Notes under the pieces: model-generated | Databases searched by the model: none | Seen by the model: the letters and a program-made list of their open reading frames with translations, nothing else | Told to the model about the DNA's origin: nothing | In this document: positions 24,654-33,019 of the stretch, piece by piece | How positions within the stretch are numbered: the stretch's first letter is position 1 | Layout: each line of letters begins with the position of its first letter | Program-made: the position numbers and the translations under genes | Origin: Rosettibacter primus | Lineage (GTDB): Bacteria; Bacteroidota; Ignavibacteria; Ignavibacteriales; Melioribacteraceae | Direction: 5' to 3' | Assembly: GCF_036860675.1 (NCBI RefSeq) | Contig: NZ_JAYKGK010000002.1 | Location: 124,001 to 188,000, forward strand | DNA: 64,000 bases

Positions 24654-25208
24654 TTATTCATCCCAGAAATACATTTTGGCTTCAGTTGAATAAGGATATT
24701 TACTTTGAATTTCTTTTAATGTTTTTTTCAACTGAGAGTTGTCTTTTATTTTAATATAACGAGCAGTTTCTCTGACTACCAAAAGTTTTGGATATAAAGA
24801 TGTTTTATTTAACTCATCAATATCTTTATCTATGATTTTAATAATATCATCGTATCTTCCGCGAGGCATAATCGTTTCTGCAATTCCTAATCTTAACATT
24901 GCCCGGAATTCATCAGCCGGCAGATAACCATTAAAATGGTAATACGAGTTTCCATTCTGATCAAGAAAATAAATTGCCGGTGTCCAATATGCACCGAGTA
25001 ATTTTCTAACTTCTCTGTCTTTTATCAAATCAAGTTTAAGCAGAACAAACCACTCATTCATTTCATCAATAACTTTTTGATCTTTATAAGTTGTGGCTTC
25101 AAGTTTTTTACATCCGCCACATCCATCCATTTCAAATTGAAGAAGAATTGGTTTATGTGATTTTAATGATTCTTCTTTTGCTTGTTCAAGATTATTTAAC
25201 CATTTCAT
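24654..25208 (-). CDS. Cytoplasmic thioredoxin-like protein (thioredoxin_7 type)
   Basis: A 184-residue protein. The N-terminal thioredoxin domain has FEMDGCGGCKKLEATTY (CGGC) and cis-Pro in YWTPAIYFLDQNG; the C-terminal 70 residues form a helical repeat-like tail. No signal peptide. It follows the ACR3 gene by about 30 bases on the same strand. It could donate electrons to ArsC, but ArsC of this class normally uses the housekeeping thioredoxin, so this is a guess. Confidence 0.85.
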   Translation of the reverse strand: MKWLNNLEQAKEESLKSHKPILLQFEMDGCGGCKKLEATTYKDQKVIDEMNEWFVLLKLDLIKDREVRKLLGAYWTPAIYFLDQNGNSYYHFNGYLPADEFRAMLRLGIAETIMPRGRYDDIIKIIDKDIDELNKTSLYPKLLVVRETARYIKIKDNSQLKKTLKEIQSKYPYSTEAKMYFWDE

Positions 25209-25238
25209 AGTTATTTCACGAGATTATTAGTGATAGAA

Positions 25239-26354
25239 TTACAATTTCCATTTGTTCTCTTCACTTTTAATTTCAACTGAAACCGGAATAGGTATAACTC
25301 CAGGTTCAGATGGTTCAGAATATTTTTTCTTTAATTTTAGCGCTACATTTACAAGCATAATCAACACCGGCACTTCTACTAATGGACCAATTACTGTTGC
25401 AAAAGCAACTTGAGAATTTATTCCAAAAACAGCCACTGCTACAGCAATAGCTAATTCAAAATCATTGCTTCCTGCTGTAAATGCAACTGTAGTTGTTTTC
25501 TCGTAAGAAATTCCTTGTTGTCTAACAAAAAAGAATGTTGCAAAGAACATAATAGTAAAATAAAATGTATATGGTATCGCAACTCTCAGAACATCAAAAG
25601 GAAGTTCGACAATCTTTTCACCCTTCAAAGAGAACATTACAAAGATTGTAAAAAGCAAAGCAATTGGTGTAAGAATAGAAATCTTGGGAATAAAATTCGT
25701 ATTATACCATTTTTTGCCTTTCGATTTAACAAGAACCAAACGGGTTAAAACTCCCCCCATAAATGGAATTCCAAGATAAATAAAAACAGTTACCGCAATT
25801 TCCAAAATTGAAACTTTGACTAACGCTCCTTGCATTCCAAATAATGGAGGAAGAACCGTTATAAAAATGTAAGCATAAATCGAATAAAAAATTACCTGAA
25901 AGATTGCATTGAATGCAACAAGTCCAGCAGCTAATTCCGAATCACCTTTTGCTAAATCGTTCCAAACCAAAACCATTGCAATACATCTTGCTAGGCCAAC
26001 AAGTATTACTCCAATTGCCATCTCAGGTTTATCTGGTAAAAGAATAAGCGCAAGGAAAAACATTACAAGCGGTCCAACAATCCAATTCTGTATTAATGAG
26101 ATAGTTAACAACTTGACATTTTTGAATACAATTGGAAGTTCTTCATATTTAACTTTTGCAAGCGGCGGATACATCATTAATATCAATCCGATTGCAATAG
26201 GAATATTTGTAGTGCCTACACTTAATGAGTCCCAAAATTTAGCAAGGTAAGGGAATAATGATCCAGCAGCAACCCCAAGAAACATTGTAAGAAAAATCCA
26301 GAGTGTTAAGAAACGGTCGAAAAATGATAATTTTTTTGAAACTGAAATGCTCAT
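25239..26354 (-). CDS. acr3: ACR3-family arsenite efflux transporter
   Basis: A 371-residue membrane protein with ten predicted helices. VGLARCIAMVLVWNDLAKGD contains the essential conserved cysteine of ACR3, and AFTAGSNDFELAIAVAVAVFG is the second signature. It exports As(III) using the proton motive force. It is encoded downstream of arsC and a mini-thioredoxin. There is no arsA, so efflux is secondary transport. Confidence 0.96.
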   Translation of the reverse strand: MSISVSKKLSFFDRFLTLWIFLTMFLGVAAGSLFPYLAKFWDSLSVGTTNIPIAIGLILMMYPPLAKVKYEELPIVFKNVKLLTISLIQNWIVGPLVMFFLALILLPDKPEMAIGVILVGLARCIAMVLVWNDLAKGDSELAAGLVAFNAIFQVIFYSIYAYIFITVLPPLFGMQGALVKVSILEIAVTVFIYLGIPFMGGVLTRLVLVKSKGKKWYNTNFIPKISILTPIALLFTIFVMFSLKGEKIVELPFDVLRVAIPYTFYFTIMFFATFFFVRQQGISYEKTTTVAFTAGSNDFELAIAVAVAVFGINSQVAFATVIGPLVEVPVLIMLVNVALKLKKKYSEPSEPGVIPIPVSVEIKSEENKWKL

Positions 26355-26404
26355 ATTTATCTCTCAATAATTTGATAAAATAATTTTACACAAGTTGATT
26401 TTAA

Positions 26405-26647
26405 CTAGATAAGATCTTTTAACCAATGCGCTAGTGTTGATTTTGTCGGAATTTTTCCTTGTACTAAAATTTTATTATTTACAACCAAAGCTGGTGTAAG
26501 CATAATTCCGTATTCTAAGAACTTATTTGGGTCAACTATTTTTTCAATTTGTGCCTGCAAATTGTTTTCAGATACAACTTCATTGCAAAGCTTGTAAAGT
26601 TTTTCACAGTTTATGCAACCAGGACCAAGAACTTTGATATCAAGCAT
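26405..26647 (-). CDS. Mini-thioredoxin (GPGCxxC redox protein)
   Basis: An 80-residue paralogue of 23982-24227: LDIKVLGPGCINCEKLYKL plus an extra Cys in KLCNEVV, YGIMLTPALVVNN, and tail LAHWLKDLI. AGGAGG precedes the ATG. It lies between arsC and ACR3. With the copies at 4783 and 23982 there are three mini-thioredoxins in the window. Confidence 0.9.
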   Translation of the reverse strand: MLDIKVLGPGCINCEKLYKLCNEVVSENNLQAQIEKIVDPNKFLEYGIMLTPALVVNNKILVQGKIPTKSTLAHWLKDLI

Positions 26648-26679
26648 TTTTGTTCCTCCTTTATTTAGCTATTACTTAA

Positions 26680-26728
26680 TTTAGCATTGAACATTGTTTA
26701 TTGAATATTGAACATTGATTACTTAACA
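26680..26728. repeat. ATTGAACATTG periodic repeat
   Basis: Direct repeats ATTGAACATTG, ATTGAATATTG, ATTGAACATTG spaced about 11-18 bases, in the gap upstream of the mini-thioredoxin. It is a different family from the CACAGAG repeats but has a similar short-unit design. Confidence 0.6.
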
Positions 26729-26753
26729 TTATAAAACAAAAAAATTTCAGTAT

Positions 26754-27182
26754 TCAACTCTCAATTTTCAATATTTGGGCAAATTTCCAGAATTCTTCTT
26801 TGATTTCATCTCTTACTTTTCTGAATACAGAAAGAATTTCATCTTCTGTACCTGTTGCTTCTGCAGGATCTTCGAATCCAATGTGCAACTGTTTTCCAAC
26901 TTTACCGATAAATACAGGACAAGTTTCTTTTGCATTATCACAAACAGTTATTACAAAGTCAAAAGATTGATTAATAAATTGTTCAACATCTTTTGGGTAA
27001 TTATTGCTTATATCTATTCCGACTTCTTTCATTACCTGAACTGCTTTTGGATTTATTTTTTCTGCTGGCTTTGTTCCTGCAGAATAAACTTCCAATTCCG
27101 AATCAAATGATTTTAAAAATCCTTCTGCCATTTGACTTCGGCAGGAATTTCCTGTGCAAAGTATTAAGATTTTTTTCTTCAT
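26754..27182 (-). CDS. arsC: Arsenate reductase ArsC, thioredoxin-coupled
   Basis: A 142-residue low-molecular-weight-phosphatase-type reductase: ILCTGNSCRSQMAEGF is the CX5R loop with nucleophile Cys near residue 9-10, and TVCDNAKETCPVF holds the two further cysteines of the disulfide cascade, as in the pI258 class. It reduces arsenate to arsenite for export by ACR3. It lies just downstream of the GxxExxY insert. The AGGTTAA region before ATG is a plausible ribosome site. Confidence 0.96.
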   Translation of the reverse strand: MKKKILILCTGNSCRSQMAEGFLKSFDSELEVYSAGTKPAEKINPKAVQVMKEVGIDISNNYPKDVEQFINQSFDFVITVCDNAKETCPVFIGKVGKQLHIGFEDPAEATGTEDEILSVFRKVRDEIKEEFWKFAQILKIES

Positions 27183-27202
27183 TTAACCTCCGTTAATGAT
27201 TT

Positions 27203-27668
27203 TATTACACAGAGTACCACTGAGAATACACGAAGAACCACAGAGTTATTTAATATATCTTTTAATTCCATCTTTCATTTTAAGCACGTTAAAGTTCATT
27301 AAAAGTCCAACTTTCTTTTGGGAAAATTTTAGATAAGTTAATATTTGTGCTTCGTGGACTGGATTAAATTCATCAACAGTTTTTAATTCCAGAACAACTT
27401 TATCCTCAACAAGAATATCGATTCTATATCCACACTCGAGTTTAATTTCTTTATATACAACTGGAACTGGCTTTTGTCGTTCGACTTTTAATCCAACTTT
27501 TGTTAATTCATATGCTAAACATTCTTCATAAGCAGATTCTAATAATCCAGGACCTAATTCTTTATGAACTTCAATCGCACATCCAATTATAGTTCTTGTT
27601 AAATCCTCATATTCCATAAACTCTCCGAGTTTCTCTGTGAATACTCTGTGGTTCTCTGTGTAAATAAT
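27203..27668. mobile_element. Candidate repeat-bounded GxxExxY cassette
   Basis: Left arm 27203-27250 (TTACACAGAGTACCACTGAG and further units) and right arm 27619-27668 (CTCTGTGAATACTCTGTGGT and so on) are inverted copies of the CACAGAG repeat. The only gene between them is the GxxExxY one, whose ribosome site (CGGAGAG) and stop codon fall in or at the arms. The whole unit interrupts an otherwise continuous ars operon. Target-site duplications could not be established by eye. Confidence 0.55.
27246..27617 (-). CDS. GxxExxY family PD-(D/E)XK nuclease-like protein
   Basis: A 123-residue protein. GPGLLESAYEECLAYEL gives the name motif, YRIDILVEDKVVLELKTV is a typical PD-(D/E)XK catalytic core (D-Ile-Leu-Val, E-Leu-K), and HEAQILTYLK follows. 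The biochemical role of the family is not known; a nuclease acting on DNA or RNA is inferred from fold. It sits on the same strand as the ars genes but has no link to arsenic, and is bracketed by inverted repeats. Confidence 0.9.
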   Translation of the reverse strand: MEYEDLTRTIIGCAIEVHKELGPGLLESAYEECLAYELTKVGLKVERQKPVPVVYKEIKLECGYRIDILVEDKVVLELKTVDEFNPVHEAQILTYLKFSQKKVGLLMNFNVLKMKDGIKRYIK

Positions 27669-27675
27669 TTATTGA

Positions 27676-28977
27676 TTAAAATAGGTACCCATAAATAAGT
27701 CCACTTATTGTAGCCATAATTACAACAAGAGTAACATAAACAATTGTTTTCTGCGTTCCAATTACACCACGAATTACAAGCATATTTGGCAATGATAAAG
27801 CAGGACCAGCGAGTAATAATGCAAGCGCGGGACCTTTACCCATTCCATTATTTATTAATCCTTGTAGAATTGGTATCTCGGTTAAAGTTGCAAAATACAT
27901 AAACGCCCCTGTTATTGATGCAAAGAAATTTGAAAACAAGGAATTACCCCCAACCAATGTATAAATCCAATCCTTAGGAATTATTCCGCCATTACCCTCA
28001 GCTGAGCCGAGTAAAAATCCTGCAACTAAAACACCTGCACCAAGCAAAGGCATTATCTGCTTTGTAAATCCCCAGGTTTCACCAAGCCACTGATTTGGTT
28101 CGCCTTCTGTAAAAGTTAAAGCTAAAGTAGTTGCAACAACTCCAATAACAAACGGAACAGTTGGAGTATGATAGAAAAATATTGCGGAGAGGATTACAGC
28201 CAAAACTCCCAATAAAACATATAACTTCTTCACACCAATTATATATATCATTGAAATTGCAAAACCAATTCCGAACAAAGAAGTTATATACCATTTGTTT
28301 GCAAACATAAAATACCAGAAACCATCTGTTTCTATTGGTTTTCCCCAATTAACGAAAACCAAAATTGCAACGAGAATAAAAAAGTGTAAAGATGTTTGCC
28401 ACAACGGACGGGATTCTTCTACTTCAGGCAAAGCAAGTTGTGCATCTGCTCTTTCTTTTTCTTCTTTACGATAGATGAAAGCCATTATCAAACCAATAAT
28501 TAAACTGAATGAAACGGCTCCAATTACTCTTGCAATTCCTAATTCCAGTCCGAGTATTCTTGCCGTAAGAATAATTGCAAGAATATTTATTGCAGGACCT
28601 GAATAAAGAAAAGCAATTGCGGGACCTAATCCTGCTCCTCTTTTATGAATGCTCGAGAACAATGGCAAAACTGTACATGAGCAAACAGCTAAAATTGTTC
28701 CTGATACAGAAGCAATTAAGTATGCTTTCCATTTTTTTGCTTTTGCACCAAAATGTTTAACAACCGAAGCTTGACTTATAAAAACAGCTATTACACCGGC
28801 AATAAAAAATGCAGGCACAAGACATAAAAGCACATGTTCCTGCGCATACCATTTTGCGAGTGCAAATGCATCAATAATCGCATTTCGAAAAGTTTCCGTT
28901 TCGATTGGTAAAAAGTAAGCAAACAGAAAAAATCCTGTTACCCACAAAAATGATTTGTATTCTTCTTTCCAGTTCAT
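27676..28977 (-). CDS. ArsP/DUF318 (YraQ-type) permease
   Basis: A 433-residue membrane protein in two related halves. The first has LAVCSCTVLPLFSSIHKRG with conserved cysteines, then FLYSGPAINI; the second has LTEIPILQGLINNGMGKGP and LLAGPALSLPNML. ArsP-type members export trivalent organoarsenicals; others have unknown substrates. It is the first structural gene after arsR. The GCAGGACC octamer occurs in both halves (27800, 28592), the site of deletion in the decayed twin at 5039-5552. Confidence 0.88.
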   Translation of the reverse strand: MNWKEEYKSFLWVTGFFLFAYFLPIETETFRNAIIDAFALAKWYAQEHVLLCLVPAFFIAGVIAVFISQASVVKHFGAKAKKWKAYLIASVSGTILAVCSCTVLPLFSSIHKRGAGLGPAIAFLYSGPAINILAIILTARILGLELGIARVIGAVSFSLIIGLIMAFIYRKEEKERADAQLALPEVEESRPLWQTSLHFFILVAILVFVNWGKPIETDGFWYFMFANKWYITSLFGIGFAISMIYIIGVKKLYVLLGVLAVILSAIFFYHTPTVPFVIGVVATTLALTFTEGEPNQWLGETWGFTKQIMPLLGAGVLVAGFLLGSAEGNGGIIPKDWIYTLVGGNSLFSNFFASITGAFMYFATLTEIPILQGLINNGMGKGPALALLLAGPALSLPNMLVIRGVIGTQKTIVYVTLVVIMATISGLIYGYLF

Positions 28978-29067
28978 ATTGTTATAGTGTTTAATTTAAC
29001 ATGCAAAATTCTATTGAGTTTTCTTATAATCATTTTATGAAGTGTTTTAACGTAAGAGATTCAACAG

Positions 29068-29472
29068 CTACTTCTCGACCTTTTCTTTGATTAGTTTCAA
29101 TAACTCTTTTTCAGAAATTATTCCGACCACGCATTTATTATTTTCTCGAAGTGCCAGTCTCTTTTGTAACCTTTCTTCATCTTTCATAAATGTATCAGAG
29201 TGTAAGTAACTTTTAAGAAAATTTATAATAGGTTTTATTTCTCCCAAATCTTTGTTCAGTTTGTAATAAATCCATGTCCCTTCTTTTTCTGTTGTAAAGA
29301 ATCCCGCAGACTTTAATACATTCAGAGCTTTTGATACTGTGTATTGTGGCAAGGATAAAGCATCCATTAGTTCGCATACACAAAGATTCTTACTACTTTT
29401 AATAAAGAGATTAATAACTCTAAGCCGAGTTTCGTCAGATAGTGCTTTGAATTTATCTATTATTTTATTCAT
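29068..29472 (-). CDS. arsR: ArsR-family transcriptional repressor
   Basis: A 134-residue winged-helix protein: KFKALSDETRLRVINLF opening helix; NLCVCELMDAL metal-binding CVC (Cys31, Cys33) as in ArsR; recognition helix LPQYTVSKALNVLKSAG; wing EKEGTWIYYKLN. It heads the arsenic operon and probably binds the dyads just upstream, releasing on As(III). A C-terminal extension of about 35 residues (EERLQKRLALREN...) is longer than in minimal ArsRs. Confidence 0.93.
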   Translation of the reverse strand: MNKIIDKFKALSDETRLRVINLFIKSSKNLCVCELMDALSLPQYTVSKALNVLKSAGFFTTEKEGTWIYYKLNKDLGEIKPIINFLKSYLHSDTFMKDEERLQKRLALRENNKCVVGIISEKELLKLIKEKVEK

Positions 29473-29488
29473 ACATTACATGCCAATT

Positions 29489-29525
29489 TTTGCATGCAAA
29501 TATATGCTTGTTTTTGCATATAAGC
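29489..29525. promoter_or_regulatory. arsR: Candidate ArsR operator
   Basis: TTTGCATGCAAA (29489-29500) is a perfect 12-base palindrome 17 bases before the arsR ATG. It abuts a second dyad, TATATGC-TTGTTTTT-GCATATA (29501-29522). Further TTTTTGCA units repeat to 29540. This fits an autoregulated ars operator/promoter. Confidence 0.65.
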
Positions 29526-29561
29526 AAATAAATTTTTGCAAGATATATTTTGAGGCAGGAA

Positions 29562-30920
29562 CTACTTTAATCTTTCGAGTCTTGATCTAAGATGCCTTTC
29601 GGTTATTCCCAGCAAGCGGGCAGCTGCGCTTTTATTTCCATTAGTTCTGCTTAATGCTTCATTAATAATAGTTTTTTCAAATGTTCTTAATTTTTCTTCA
29701 TACGGATCATCAAGATTGAATGCATCTAATTTTCTGTCAAGCTCACTAATTTTTCTAAATTGTGGTAAGTCATCTTTTGTAATAAATTCATTTCTTGTAA
29801 GCACAACTGCTCTTTCAATTATGTTTTCGAGTTCTCGAACATTTCCGGGAAAGTTATATTTCATCAAATAATCAATTGCTTCGTTTTCGATACCTTTAAC
29901 ATTTTTATTAATTACTGCAGCATACTTTCTTATAAAATGATTTATTAGCAAAGGAATGTCCTCTTTTCTTTCTCTTAAAGATGGTAATCTTATTTCAACA
30001 ACATTTAATCTGTAAAATAAATCTTCTCTAAATTCTCCTTTTGATATCATCTCTTCAAGATTTCTATGAGTTGCTGCAATTATTCTCACATCAGTATGAA
30101 TTACTTGATTACTCCCTACTCGTTGAAATTCACCGAATTGAATTGTTCGTAATAATTTTACTTGAACAGTTAATGGTATATCGCCAACTTCATCAATAAA
30201 TAAAGTTCCACCATCTGCTTCTTCAAATCTTCCAATTCTTTCTTTTATGGCTCCTGTAAATGCCCCTTTTTCATGACCAAAAAGTTCGCTCTCTAAAAGA
30301 TTCTCTGACAAAGAGGCAACATTAACAATAACAAAGGGTTTATCTTTTCTTGGACTTGAATAATGAATCGCTTTTGCTATTAATTCTTTCCCTGTTCCAC
30401 TTTCACCTCTTATCAAAACAGTTGTCTTAGTTGATGCTACTCTGCCAGCTATGTTTAAGACTTTTTCCATCAATTCACTTTGAGAAATAATTTCCTGAAA
30501 TCTAAATTTTTCCTGAAGTTGTTCTTTTAATAATTTGTTTTCGTTTTGTAGAAATTTTTTTTCTTTAATTTTATTTAAAGTACTTTCCAGAACATCAAGA
30601 TTTATAGGTTTAGTAAGAAAATCATATGCACCATTTTTCATCAAAGCTACAGCATTTTCTATTGTACCATAAGCTGTCATTATTACTACTTCAATGGAAG
30701 GATTTAATAACTTGATTTCCGTTAATACTTTAAAACCATCCCATCCTTGCATACTATAATCTGTTAGAACTATATCAATTTGTTCATCTTTGGCAATGTT
30801 ATAACCTTTTTCGCCATCAGTTGCTGTAAAGACTTTATAATCTCTTTTGGTTAAAAAGTTTTTTAGTGACTGCAACTGTGGTTCTTCATCATCAATGATT
30901 AATATTTTAAGTTGAGTCAT
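29562..30920 (-). CDS. Sigma-54-dependent response regulator
   Basis: 452 residues: receiver with Asp54 (VLTDYSMQGWDG) and KPINLD; AAA+ with Walker A GESGTGKE (172-179), GAFTGA and canonical Walker B FIDEVGD; C-terminal Fis helix-turn-helix (KSAAARLLGITERHLRSRL). It is seven bases downstream of the kinase at 30928 on the same strand, so the two are a pair. The target is unknown; the barrel and secreted-protein genes upstream are candidates. It is transcribed toward the arsR promoter region. Confidence 0.93.
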   Translation of the reverse strand: MTQLKILIIDDEEPQLQSLKNFLTKRDYKVFTATDGEKGYNIAKDEQIDIVLTDYSMQGWDGFKVLTEIKLLNPSIEVVIMTAYGTIENAVALMKNGAYDFLTKPINLDVLESTLNKIKEKKFLQNENKLLKEQLQEKFRFQEIISQSELMEKVLNIAGRVASTKTTVLIRGESGTGKELIAKAIHYSSPRKDKPFVIVNVASLSENLLESELFGHEKGAFTGAIKERIGRFEEADGGTLFIDEVGDIPLTVQVKLLRTIQFGEFQRVGSNQVIHTDVRIIAATHRNLEEMISKGEFREDLFYRLNVVEIRLPSLRERKEDIPLLINHFIRKYAAVINKNVKGIENEAIDYLMKYNFPGNVRELENIIERAVVLTRNEFITKDDLPQFRKISELDRKLDAFNLDDPYEEKLRTFEKTIINEALSRTNGNKSAAARLLGITERHLRSRLERLK

Positions 30921-30927
30921 AATATTC

Positions 30928-32931
30928 TCATTTATATTCTAAAGGTAATTTAATATAAAAACTTGTTCCTTCATTTAGTTTACTTTGGACAAAAATATTT
31001 CCATTATGTTCTGTAATAATTTTATGAACAATGCTTAGTCCAATACCACTGCCTTTTTTCTTTGTAGTAAAGTATGGGTCAAATATCTTTTTTAGCTTAT
31101 TTGGTTCAATTCCTTTCCCATTATCTTTAAAAATAATATTTAATTTTTCATTTTCCTGATAAACATGAATTGATATTAATCCTTCTTTTTCAATTGCATC
31201 CAATGAATTTTCAATTAAGTTAATAAATACTTGCTTTAATTGTGATTTATCAAGAACAACTTTCCCGGAATATTCCATGTCAATTACAAGTGAAACATTA
31301 TTTTGTTTTAACTGCCAGTTATATTGGTTTAATAATTCATCAAAAAAATCTTTTAATAAAAATTCTTCTGCTCTGACTGGTTGAGGTTTAGCAAATTTTA
31401 AAAATGCTTCAATTAATTCGTTAATTCTTTTTACCTCGTTATAAACTATTGTAATTAAATTCTTAAATTCTTCCTGGTTTTCTTTAACTTCATAATCTTT
31501 TCCGATTTGTTGTGCTATAGTCCCGATAGTATTAAGAGGATTTCTAATTTCATGTGCAACTGTCGAAGCTAATTGACCCATTGCAAGCATTTTTTCATTA
31601 ATAAATATTTGTTTTTCTTTCAACTTTTGTTCGGTTAAATCTCTAAACACAATTATTAAATTGTAATTCTGATTATTATCTTCGAATCTGCTGATAGAGA
31701 ATAGTAATATTTTTGTTGTTCCATTAATAATACATTCTTTTTCAAAAACTTTATTTTCACCTTTAAGGATGTCACTACAATTTTCATCACTAAAAATATT
31801 TTTGGCATCCAATCCAATTTTTTCATCTGTAATATTTAATATTGATTTAGCAGCTTTATTTATTAAAATAATTTTATCTTTTGAATCAACAACTATAATT
31901 CCATCACTAACATTATCAACTATTTTTTTAGAGTAAGATTCTACTACTTTGAATTTTTGGGAAAGCAGATTAAAATTTTGGCTTACAAAAATTAATGTAA
32001 TTGTAACAAACCCGAACACAAATAATAAAGCAGTAATTATTATAATTCTGCGAATTATTCTATCATTAATATTATTCACTGGTTCAAGAGAAAGTCCAAG
32101 TCGAAAAATTCCCACAGTATCTTTCTCAAATATAAAGGGATGAATAATTTCAAATACCTCTGATGTATTATATTTCTTAATTTCCCATCTATATAAATTG
32201 TCATTTGTTCTTTGATGTAGAGGATATTCAGTTTCAATTTTATTCATCACATCCATGTCACCTGACCCAGCTATTATACCATCTTCATTTTGTAATACCG
32301 CATAAATAATTTGTGGATTTTGTGTAACATTTTTTAATAATACACCAAAACCAATCTCATTACGAAATTTGAATAATTCTTCAGCATTAATATTTAGTAC
32401 TATAGCTTTTTTATCTTTTGTAGAGACTGCGATTGCAAAACGTTGTCCACCAAGAAACCTGGCTTGTTTAATTCCAATTATTAATGTGTCTTCCTCTCCT
32501 GTAAATATTGGTTTTAAATATTTTTTAACAGTATCTGCTGATAAATATTTATGATGAATATCTTTATGACTGGAATAAATTTTTTTACCTTCTGGATTAA
32601 ATATGTTGATTCGATAGATATTATTTTCTTCAGCAAATTTTTCAAGGAATGAATTAGTTATCATTCCTCTTTCTTCCATAATTTTGATTGTATTTGCATT
32701 ATTCAATAATCTTTTTTTTACTTCTTCTTCAATTTTATTATAGGAAATCAAAGCGTTTCTTGATGATGATAAAATTGTTTCAAGCAGCGAATAACCTTCT
32801 TCTTCAAGAAGTTCGAGCATTTCTTTTTTGCTTTGATTCAACTCAACCCAAGCTGAAGTAAATACAACAATTACAATAACAACAAAAATTGAAATTAAAA
32901 TGCGCGGCTGTATTAAAAAGTTTTTAACCAT
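30928..32931 (-). CDS. PAS-containing sensor histidine kinase
   Basis: 667 residues: TM1 (11-27), a long extracytoplasmic sensor region (about 28-290) with a CACHE-like pattern, TM2 (295-317), PAS (about 330-435), HisKA with His460 (ASTVAHEIRNPLNTIG), and HATPase_c with N (NLIENSLDAI), G1 (DNGKGIE), F (FDPYFTTKK) and G2 (GSGIGLS) boxes. The PAS has two cysteines (SDENCSDI, FEKECIING). It is paired with the 29562 regulator and lies downstream of an outer-membrane barrel gene. Confidence 0.92.
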   Translation of the reverse strand: MVKNFLIQPRILISIFVVIVIVVFTSAWVELNQSKKEMLELLEEEGYSLLETILSSSRNALISYNKIEEEVKKRLLNNANTIKIMEERGMITNSFLEKFAEENNIYRINIFNPEGKKIYSSHKDIHHKYLSADTVKKYLKPIFTGEEDTLIIGIKQARFLGGQRFAIAVSTKDKKAIVLNINAEELFKFRNEIGFGVLLKNVTQNPQIIYAVLQNEDGIIAGSGDMDVMNKIETEYPLHQRTNDNLYRWEIKKYNTSEVFEIIHPFIFEKDTVGIFRLGLSLEPVNNINDRIIRRIIIITALLFVFGFVTITLIFVSQNFNLLSQKFKVVESYSKKIVDNVSDGIIVVDSKDKIILINKAAKSILNITDEKIGLDAKNIFSDENCSDILKGENKVFEKECIINGTTKILLFSISRFEDNNQNYNLIIVFRDLTEQKLKEKQIFINEKMLAMGQLASTVAHEIRNPLNTIGTIAQQIGKDYEVKENQEEFKNLITIVYNEVKRINELIEAFLKFAKPQPVRAEEFLLKDFFDELLNQYNWQLKQNNVSLVIDMEYSGKVVLDKSQLKQVFINLIENSLDAIEKEGLISIHVYQENEKLNIIFKDNGKGIEPNKLKKIFDPYFTTKKKGSGIGLSIVHKIITEHNGNIFVQSKLNEGTSFYIKLPLEYK

Positions 32932-33019
32932 AGCATACCATATTAAATGTTAATGGAAAATAAAAAATTGTCTGCCCAGTAAGAAGCATATAATTCCAAA
33001 AGGATTCTAATAATCTTTG

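Noticed and set aside
20147..27668. CRISPR array
   Set aside because: The periodic CACAGAG/CACAAAG units looked array-like, but units are only 7-8 bases at 10-12-base steps, degenerate and inverted, with no spacers and no cas genes.
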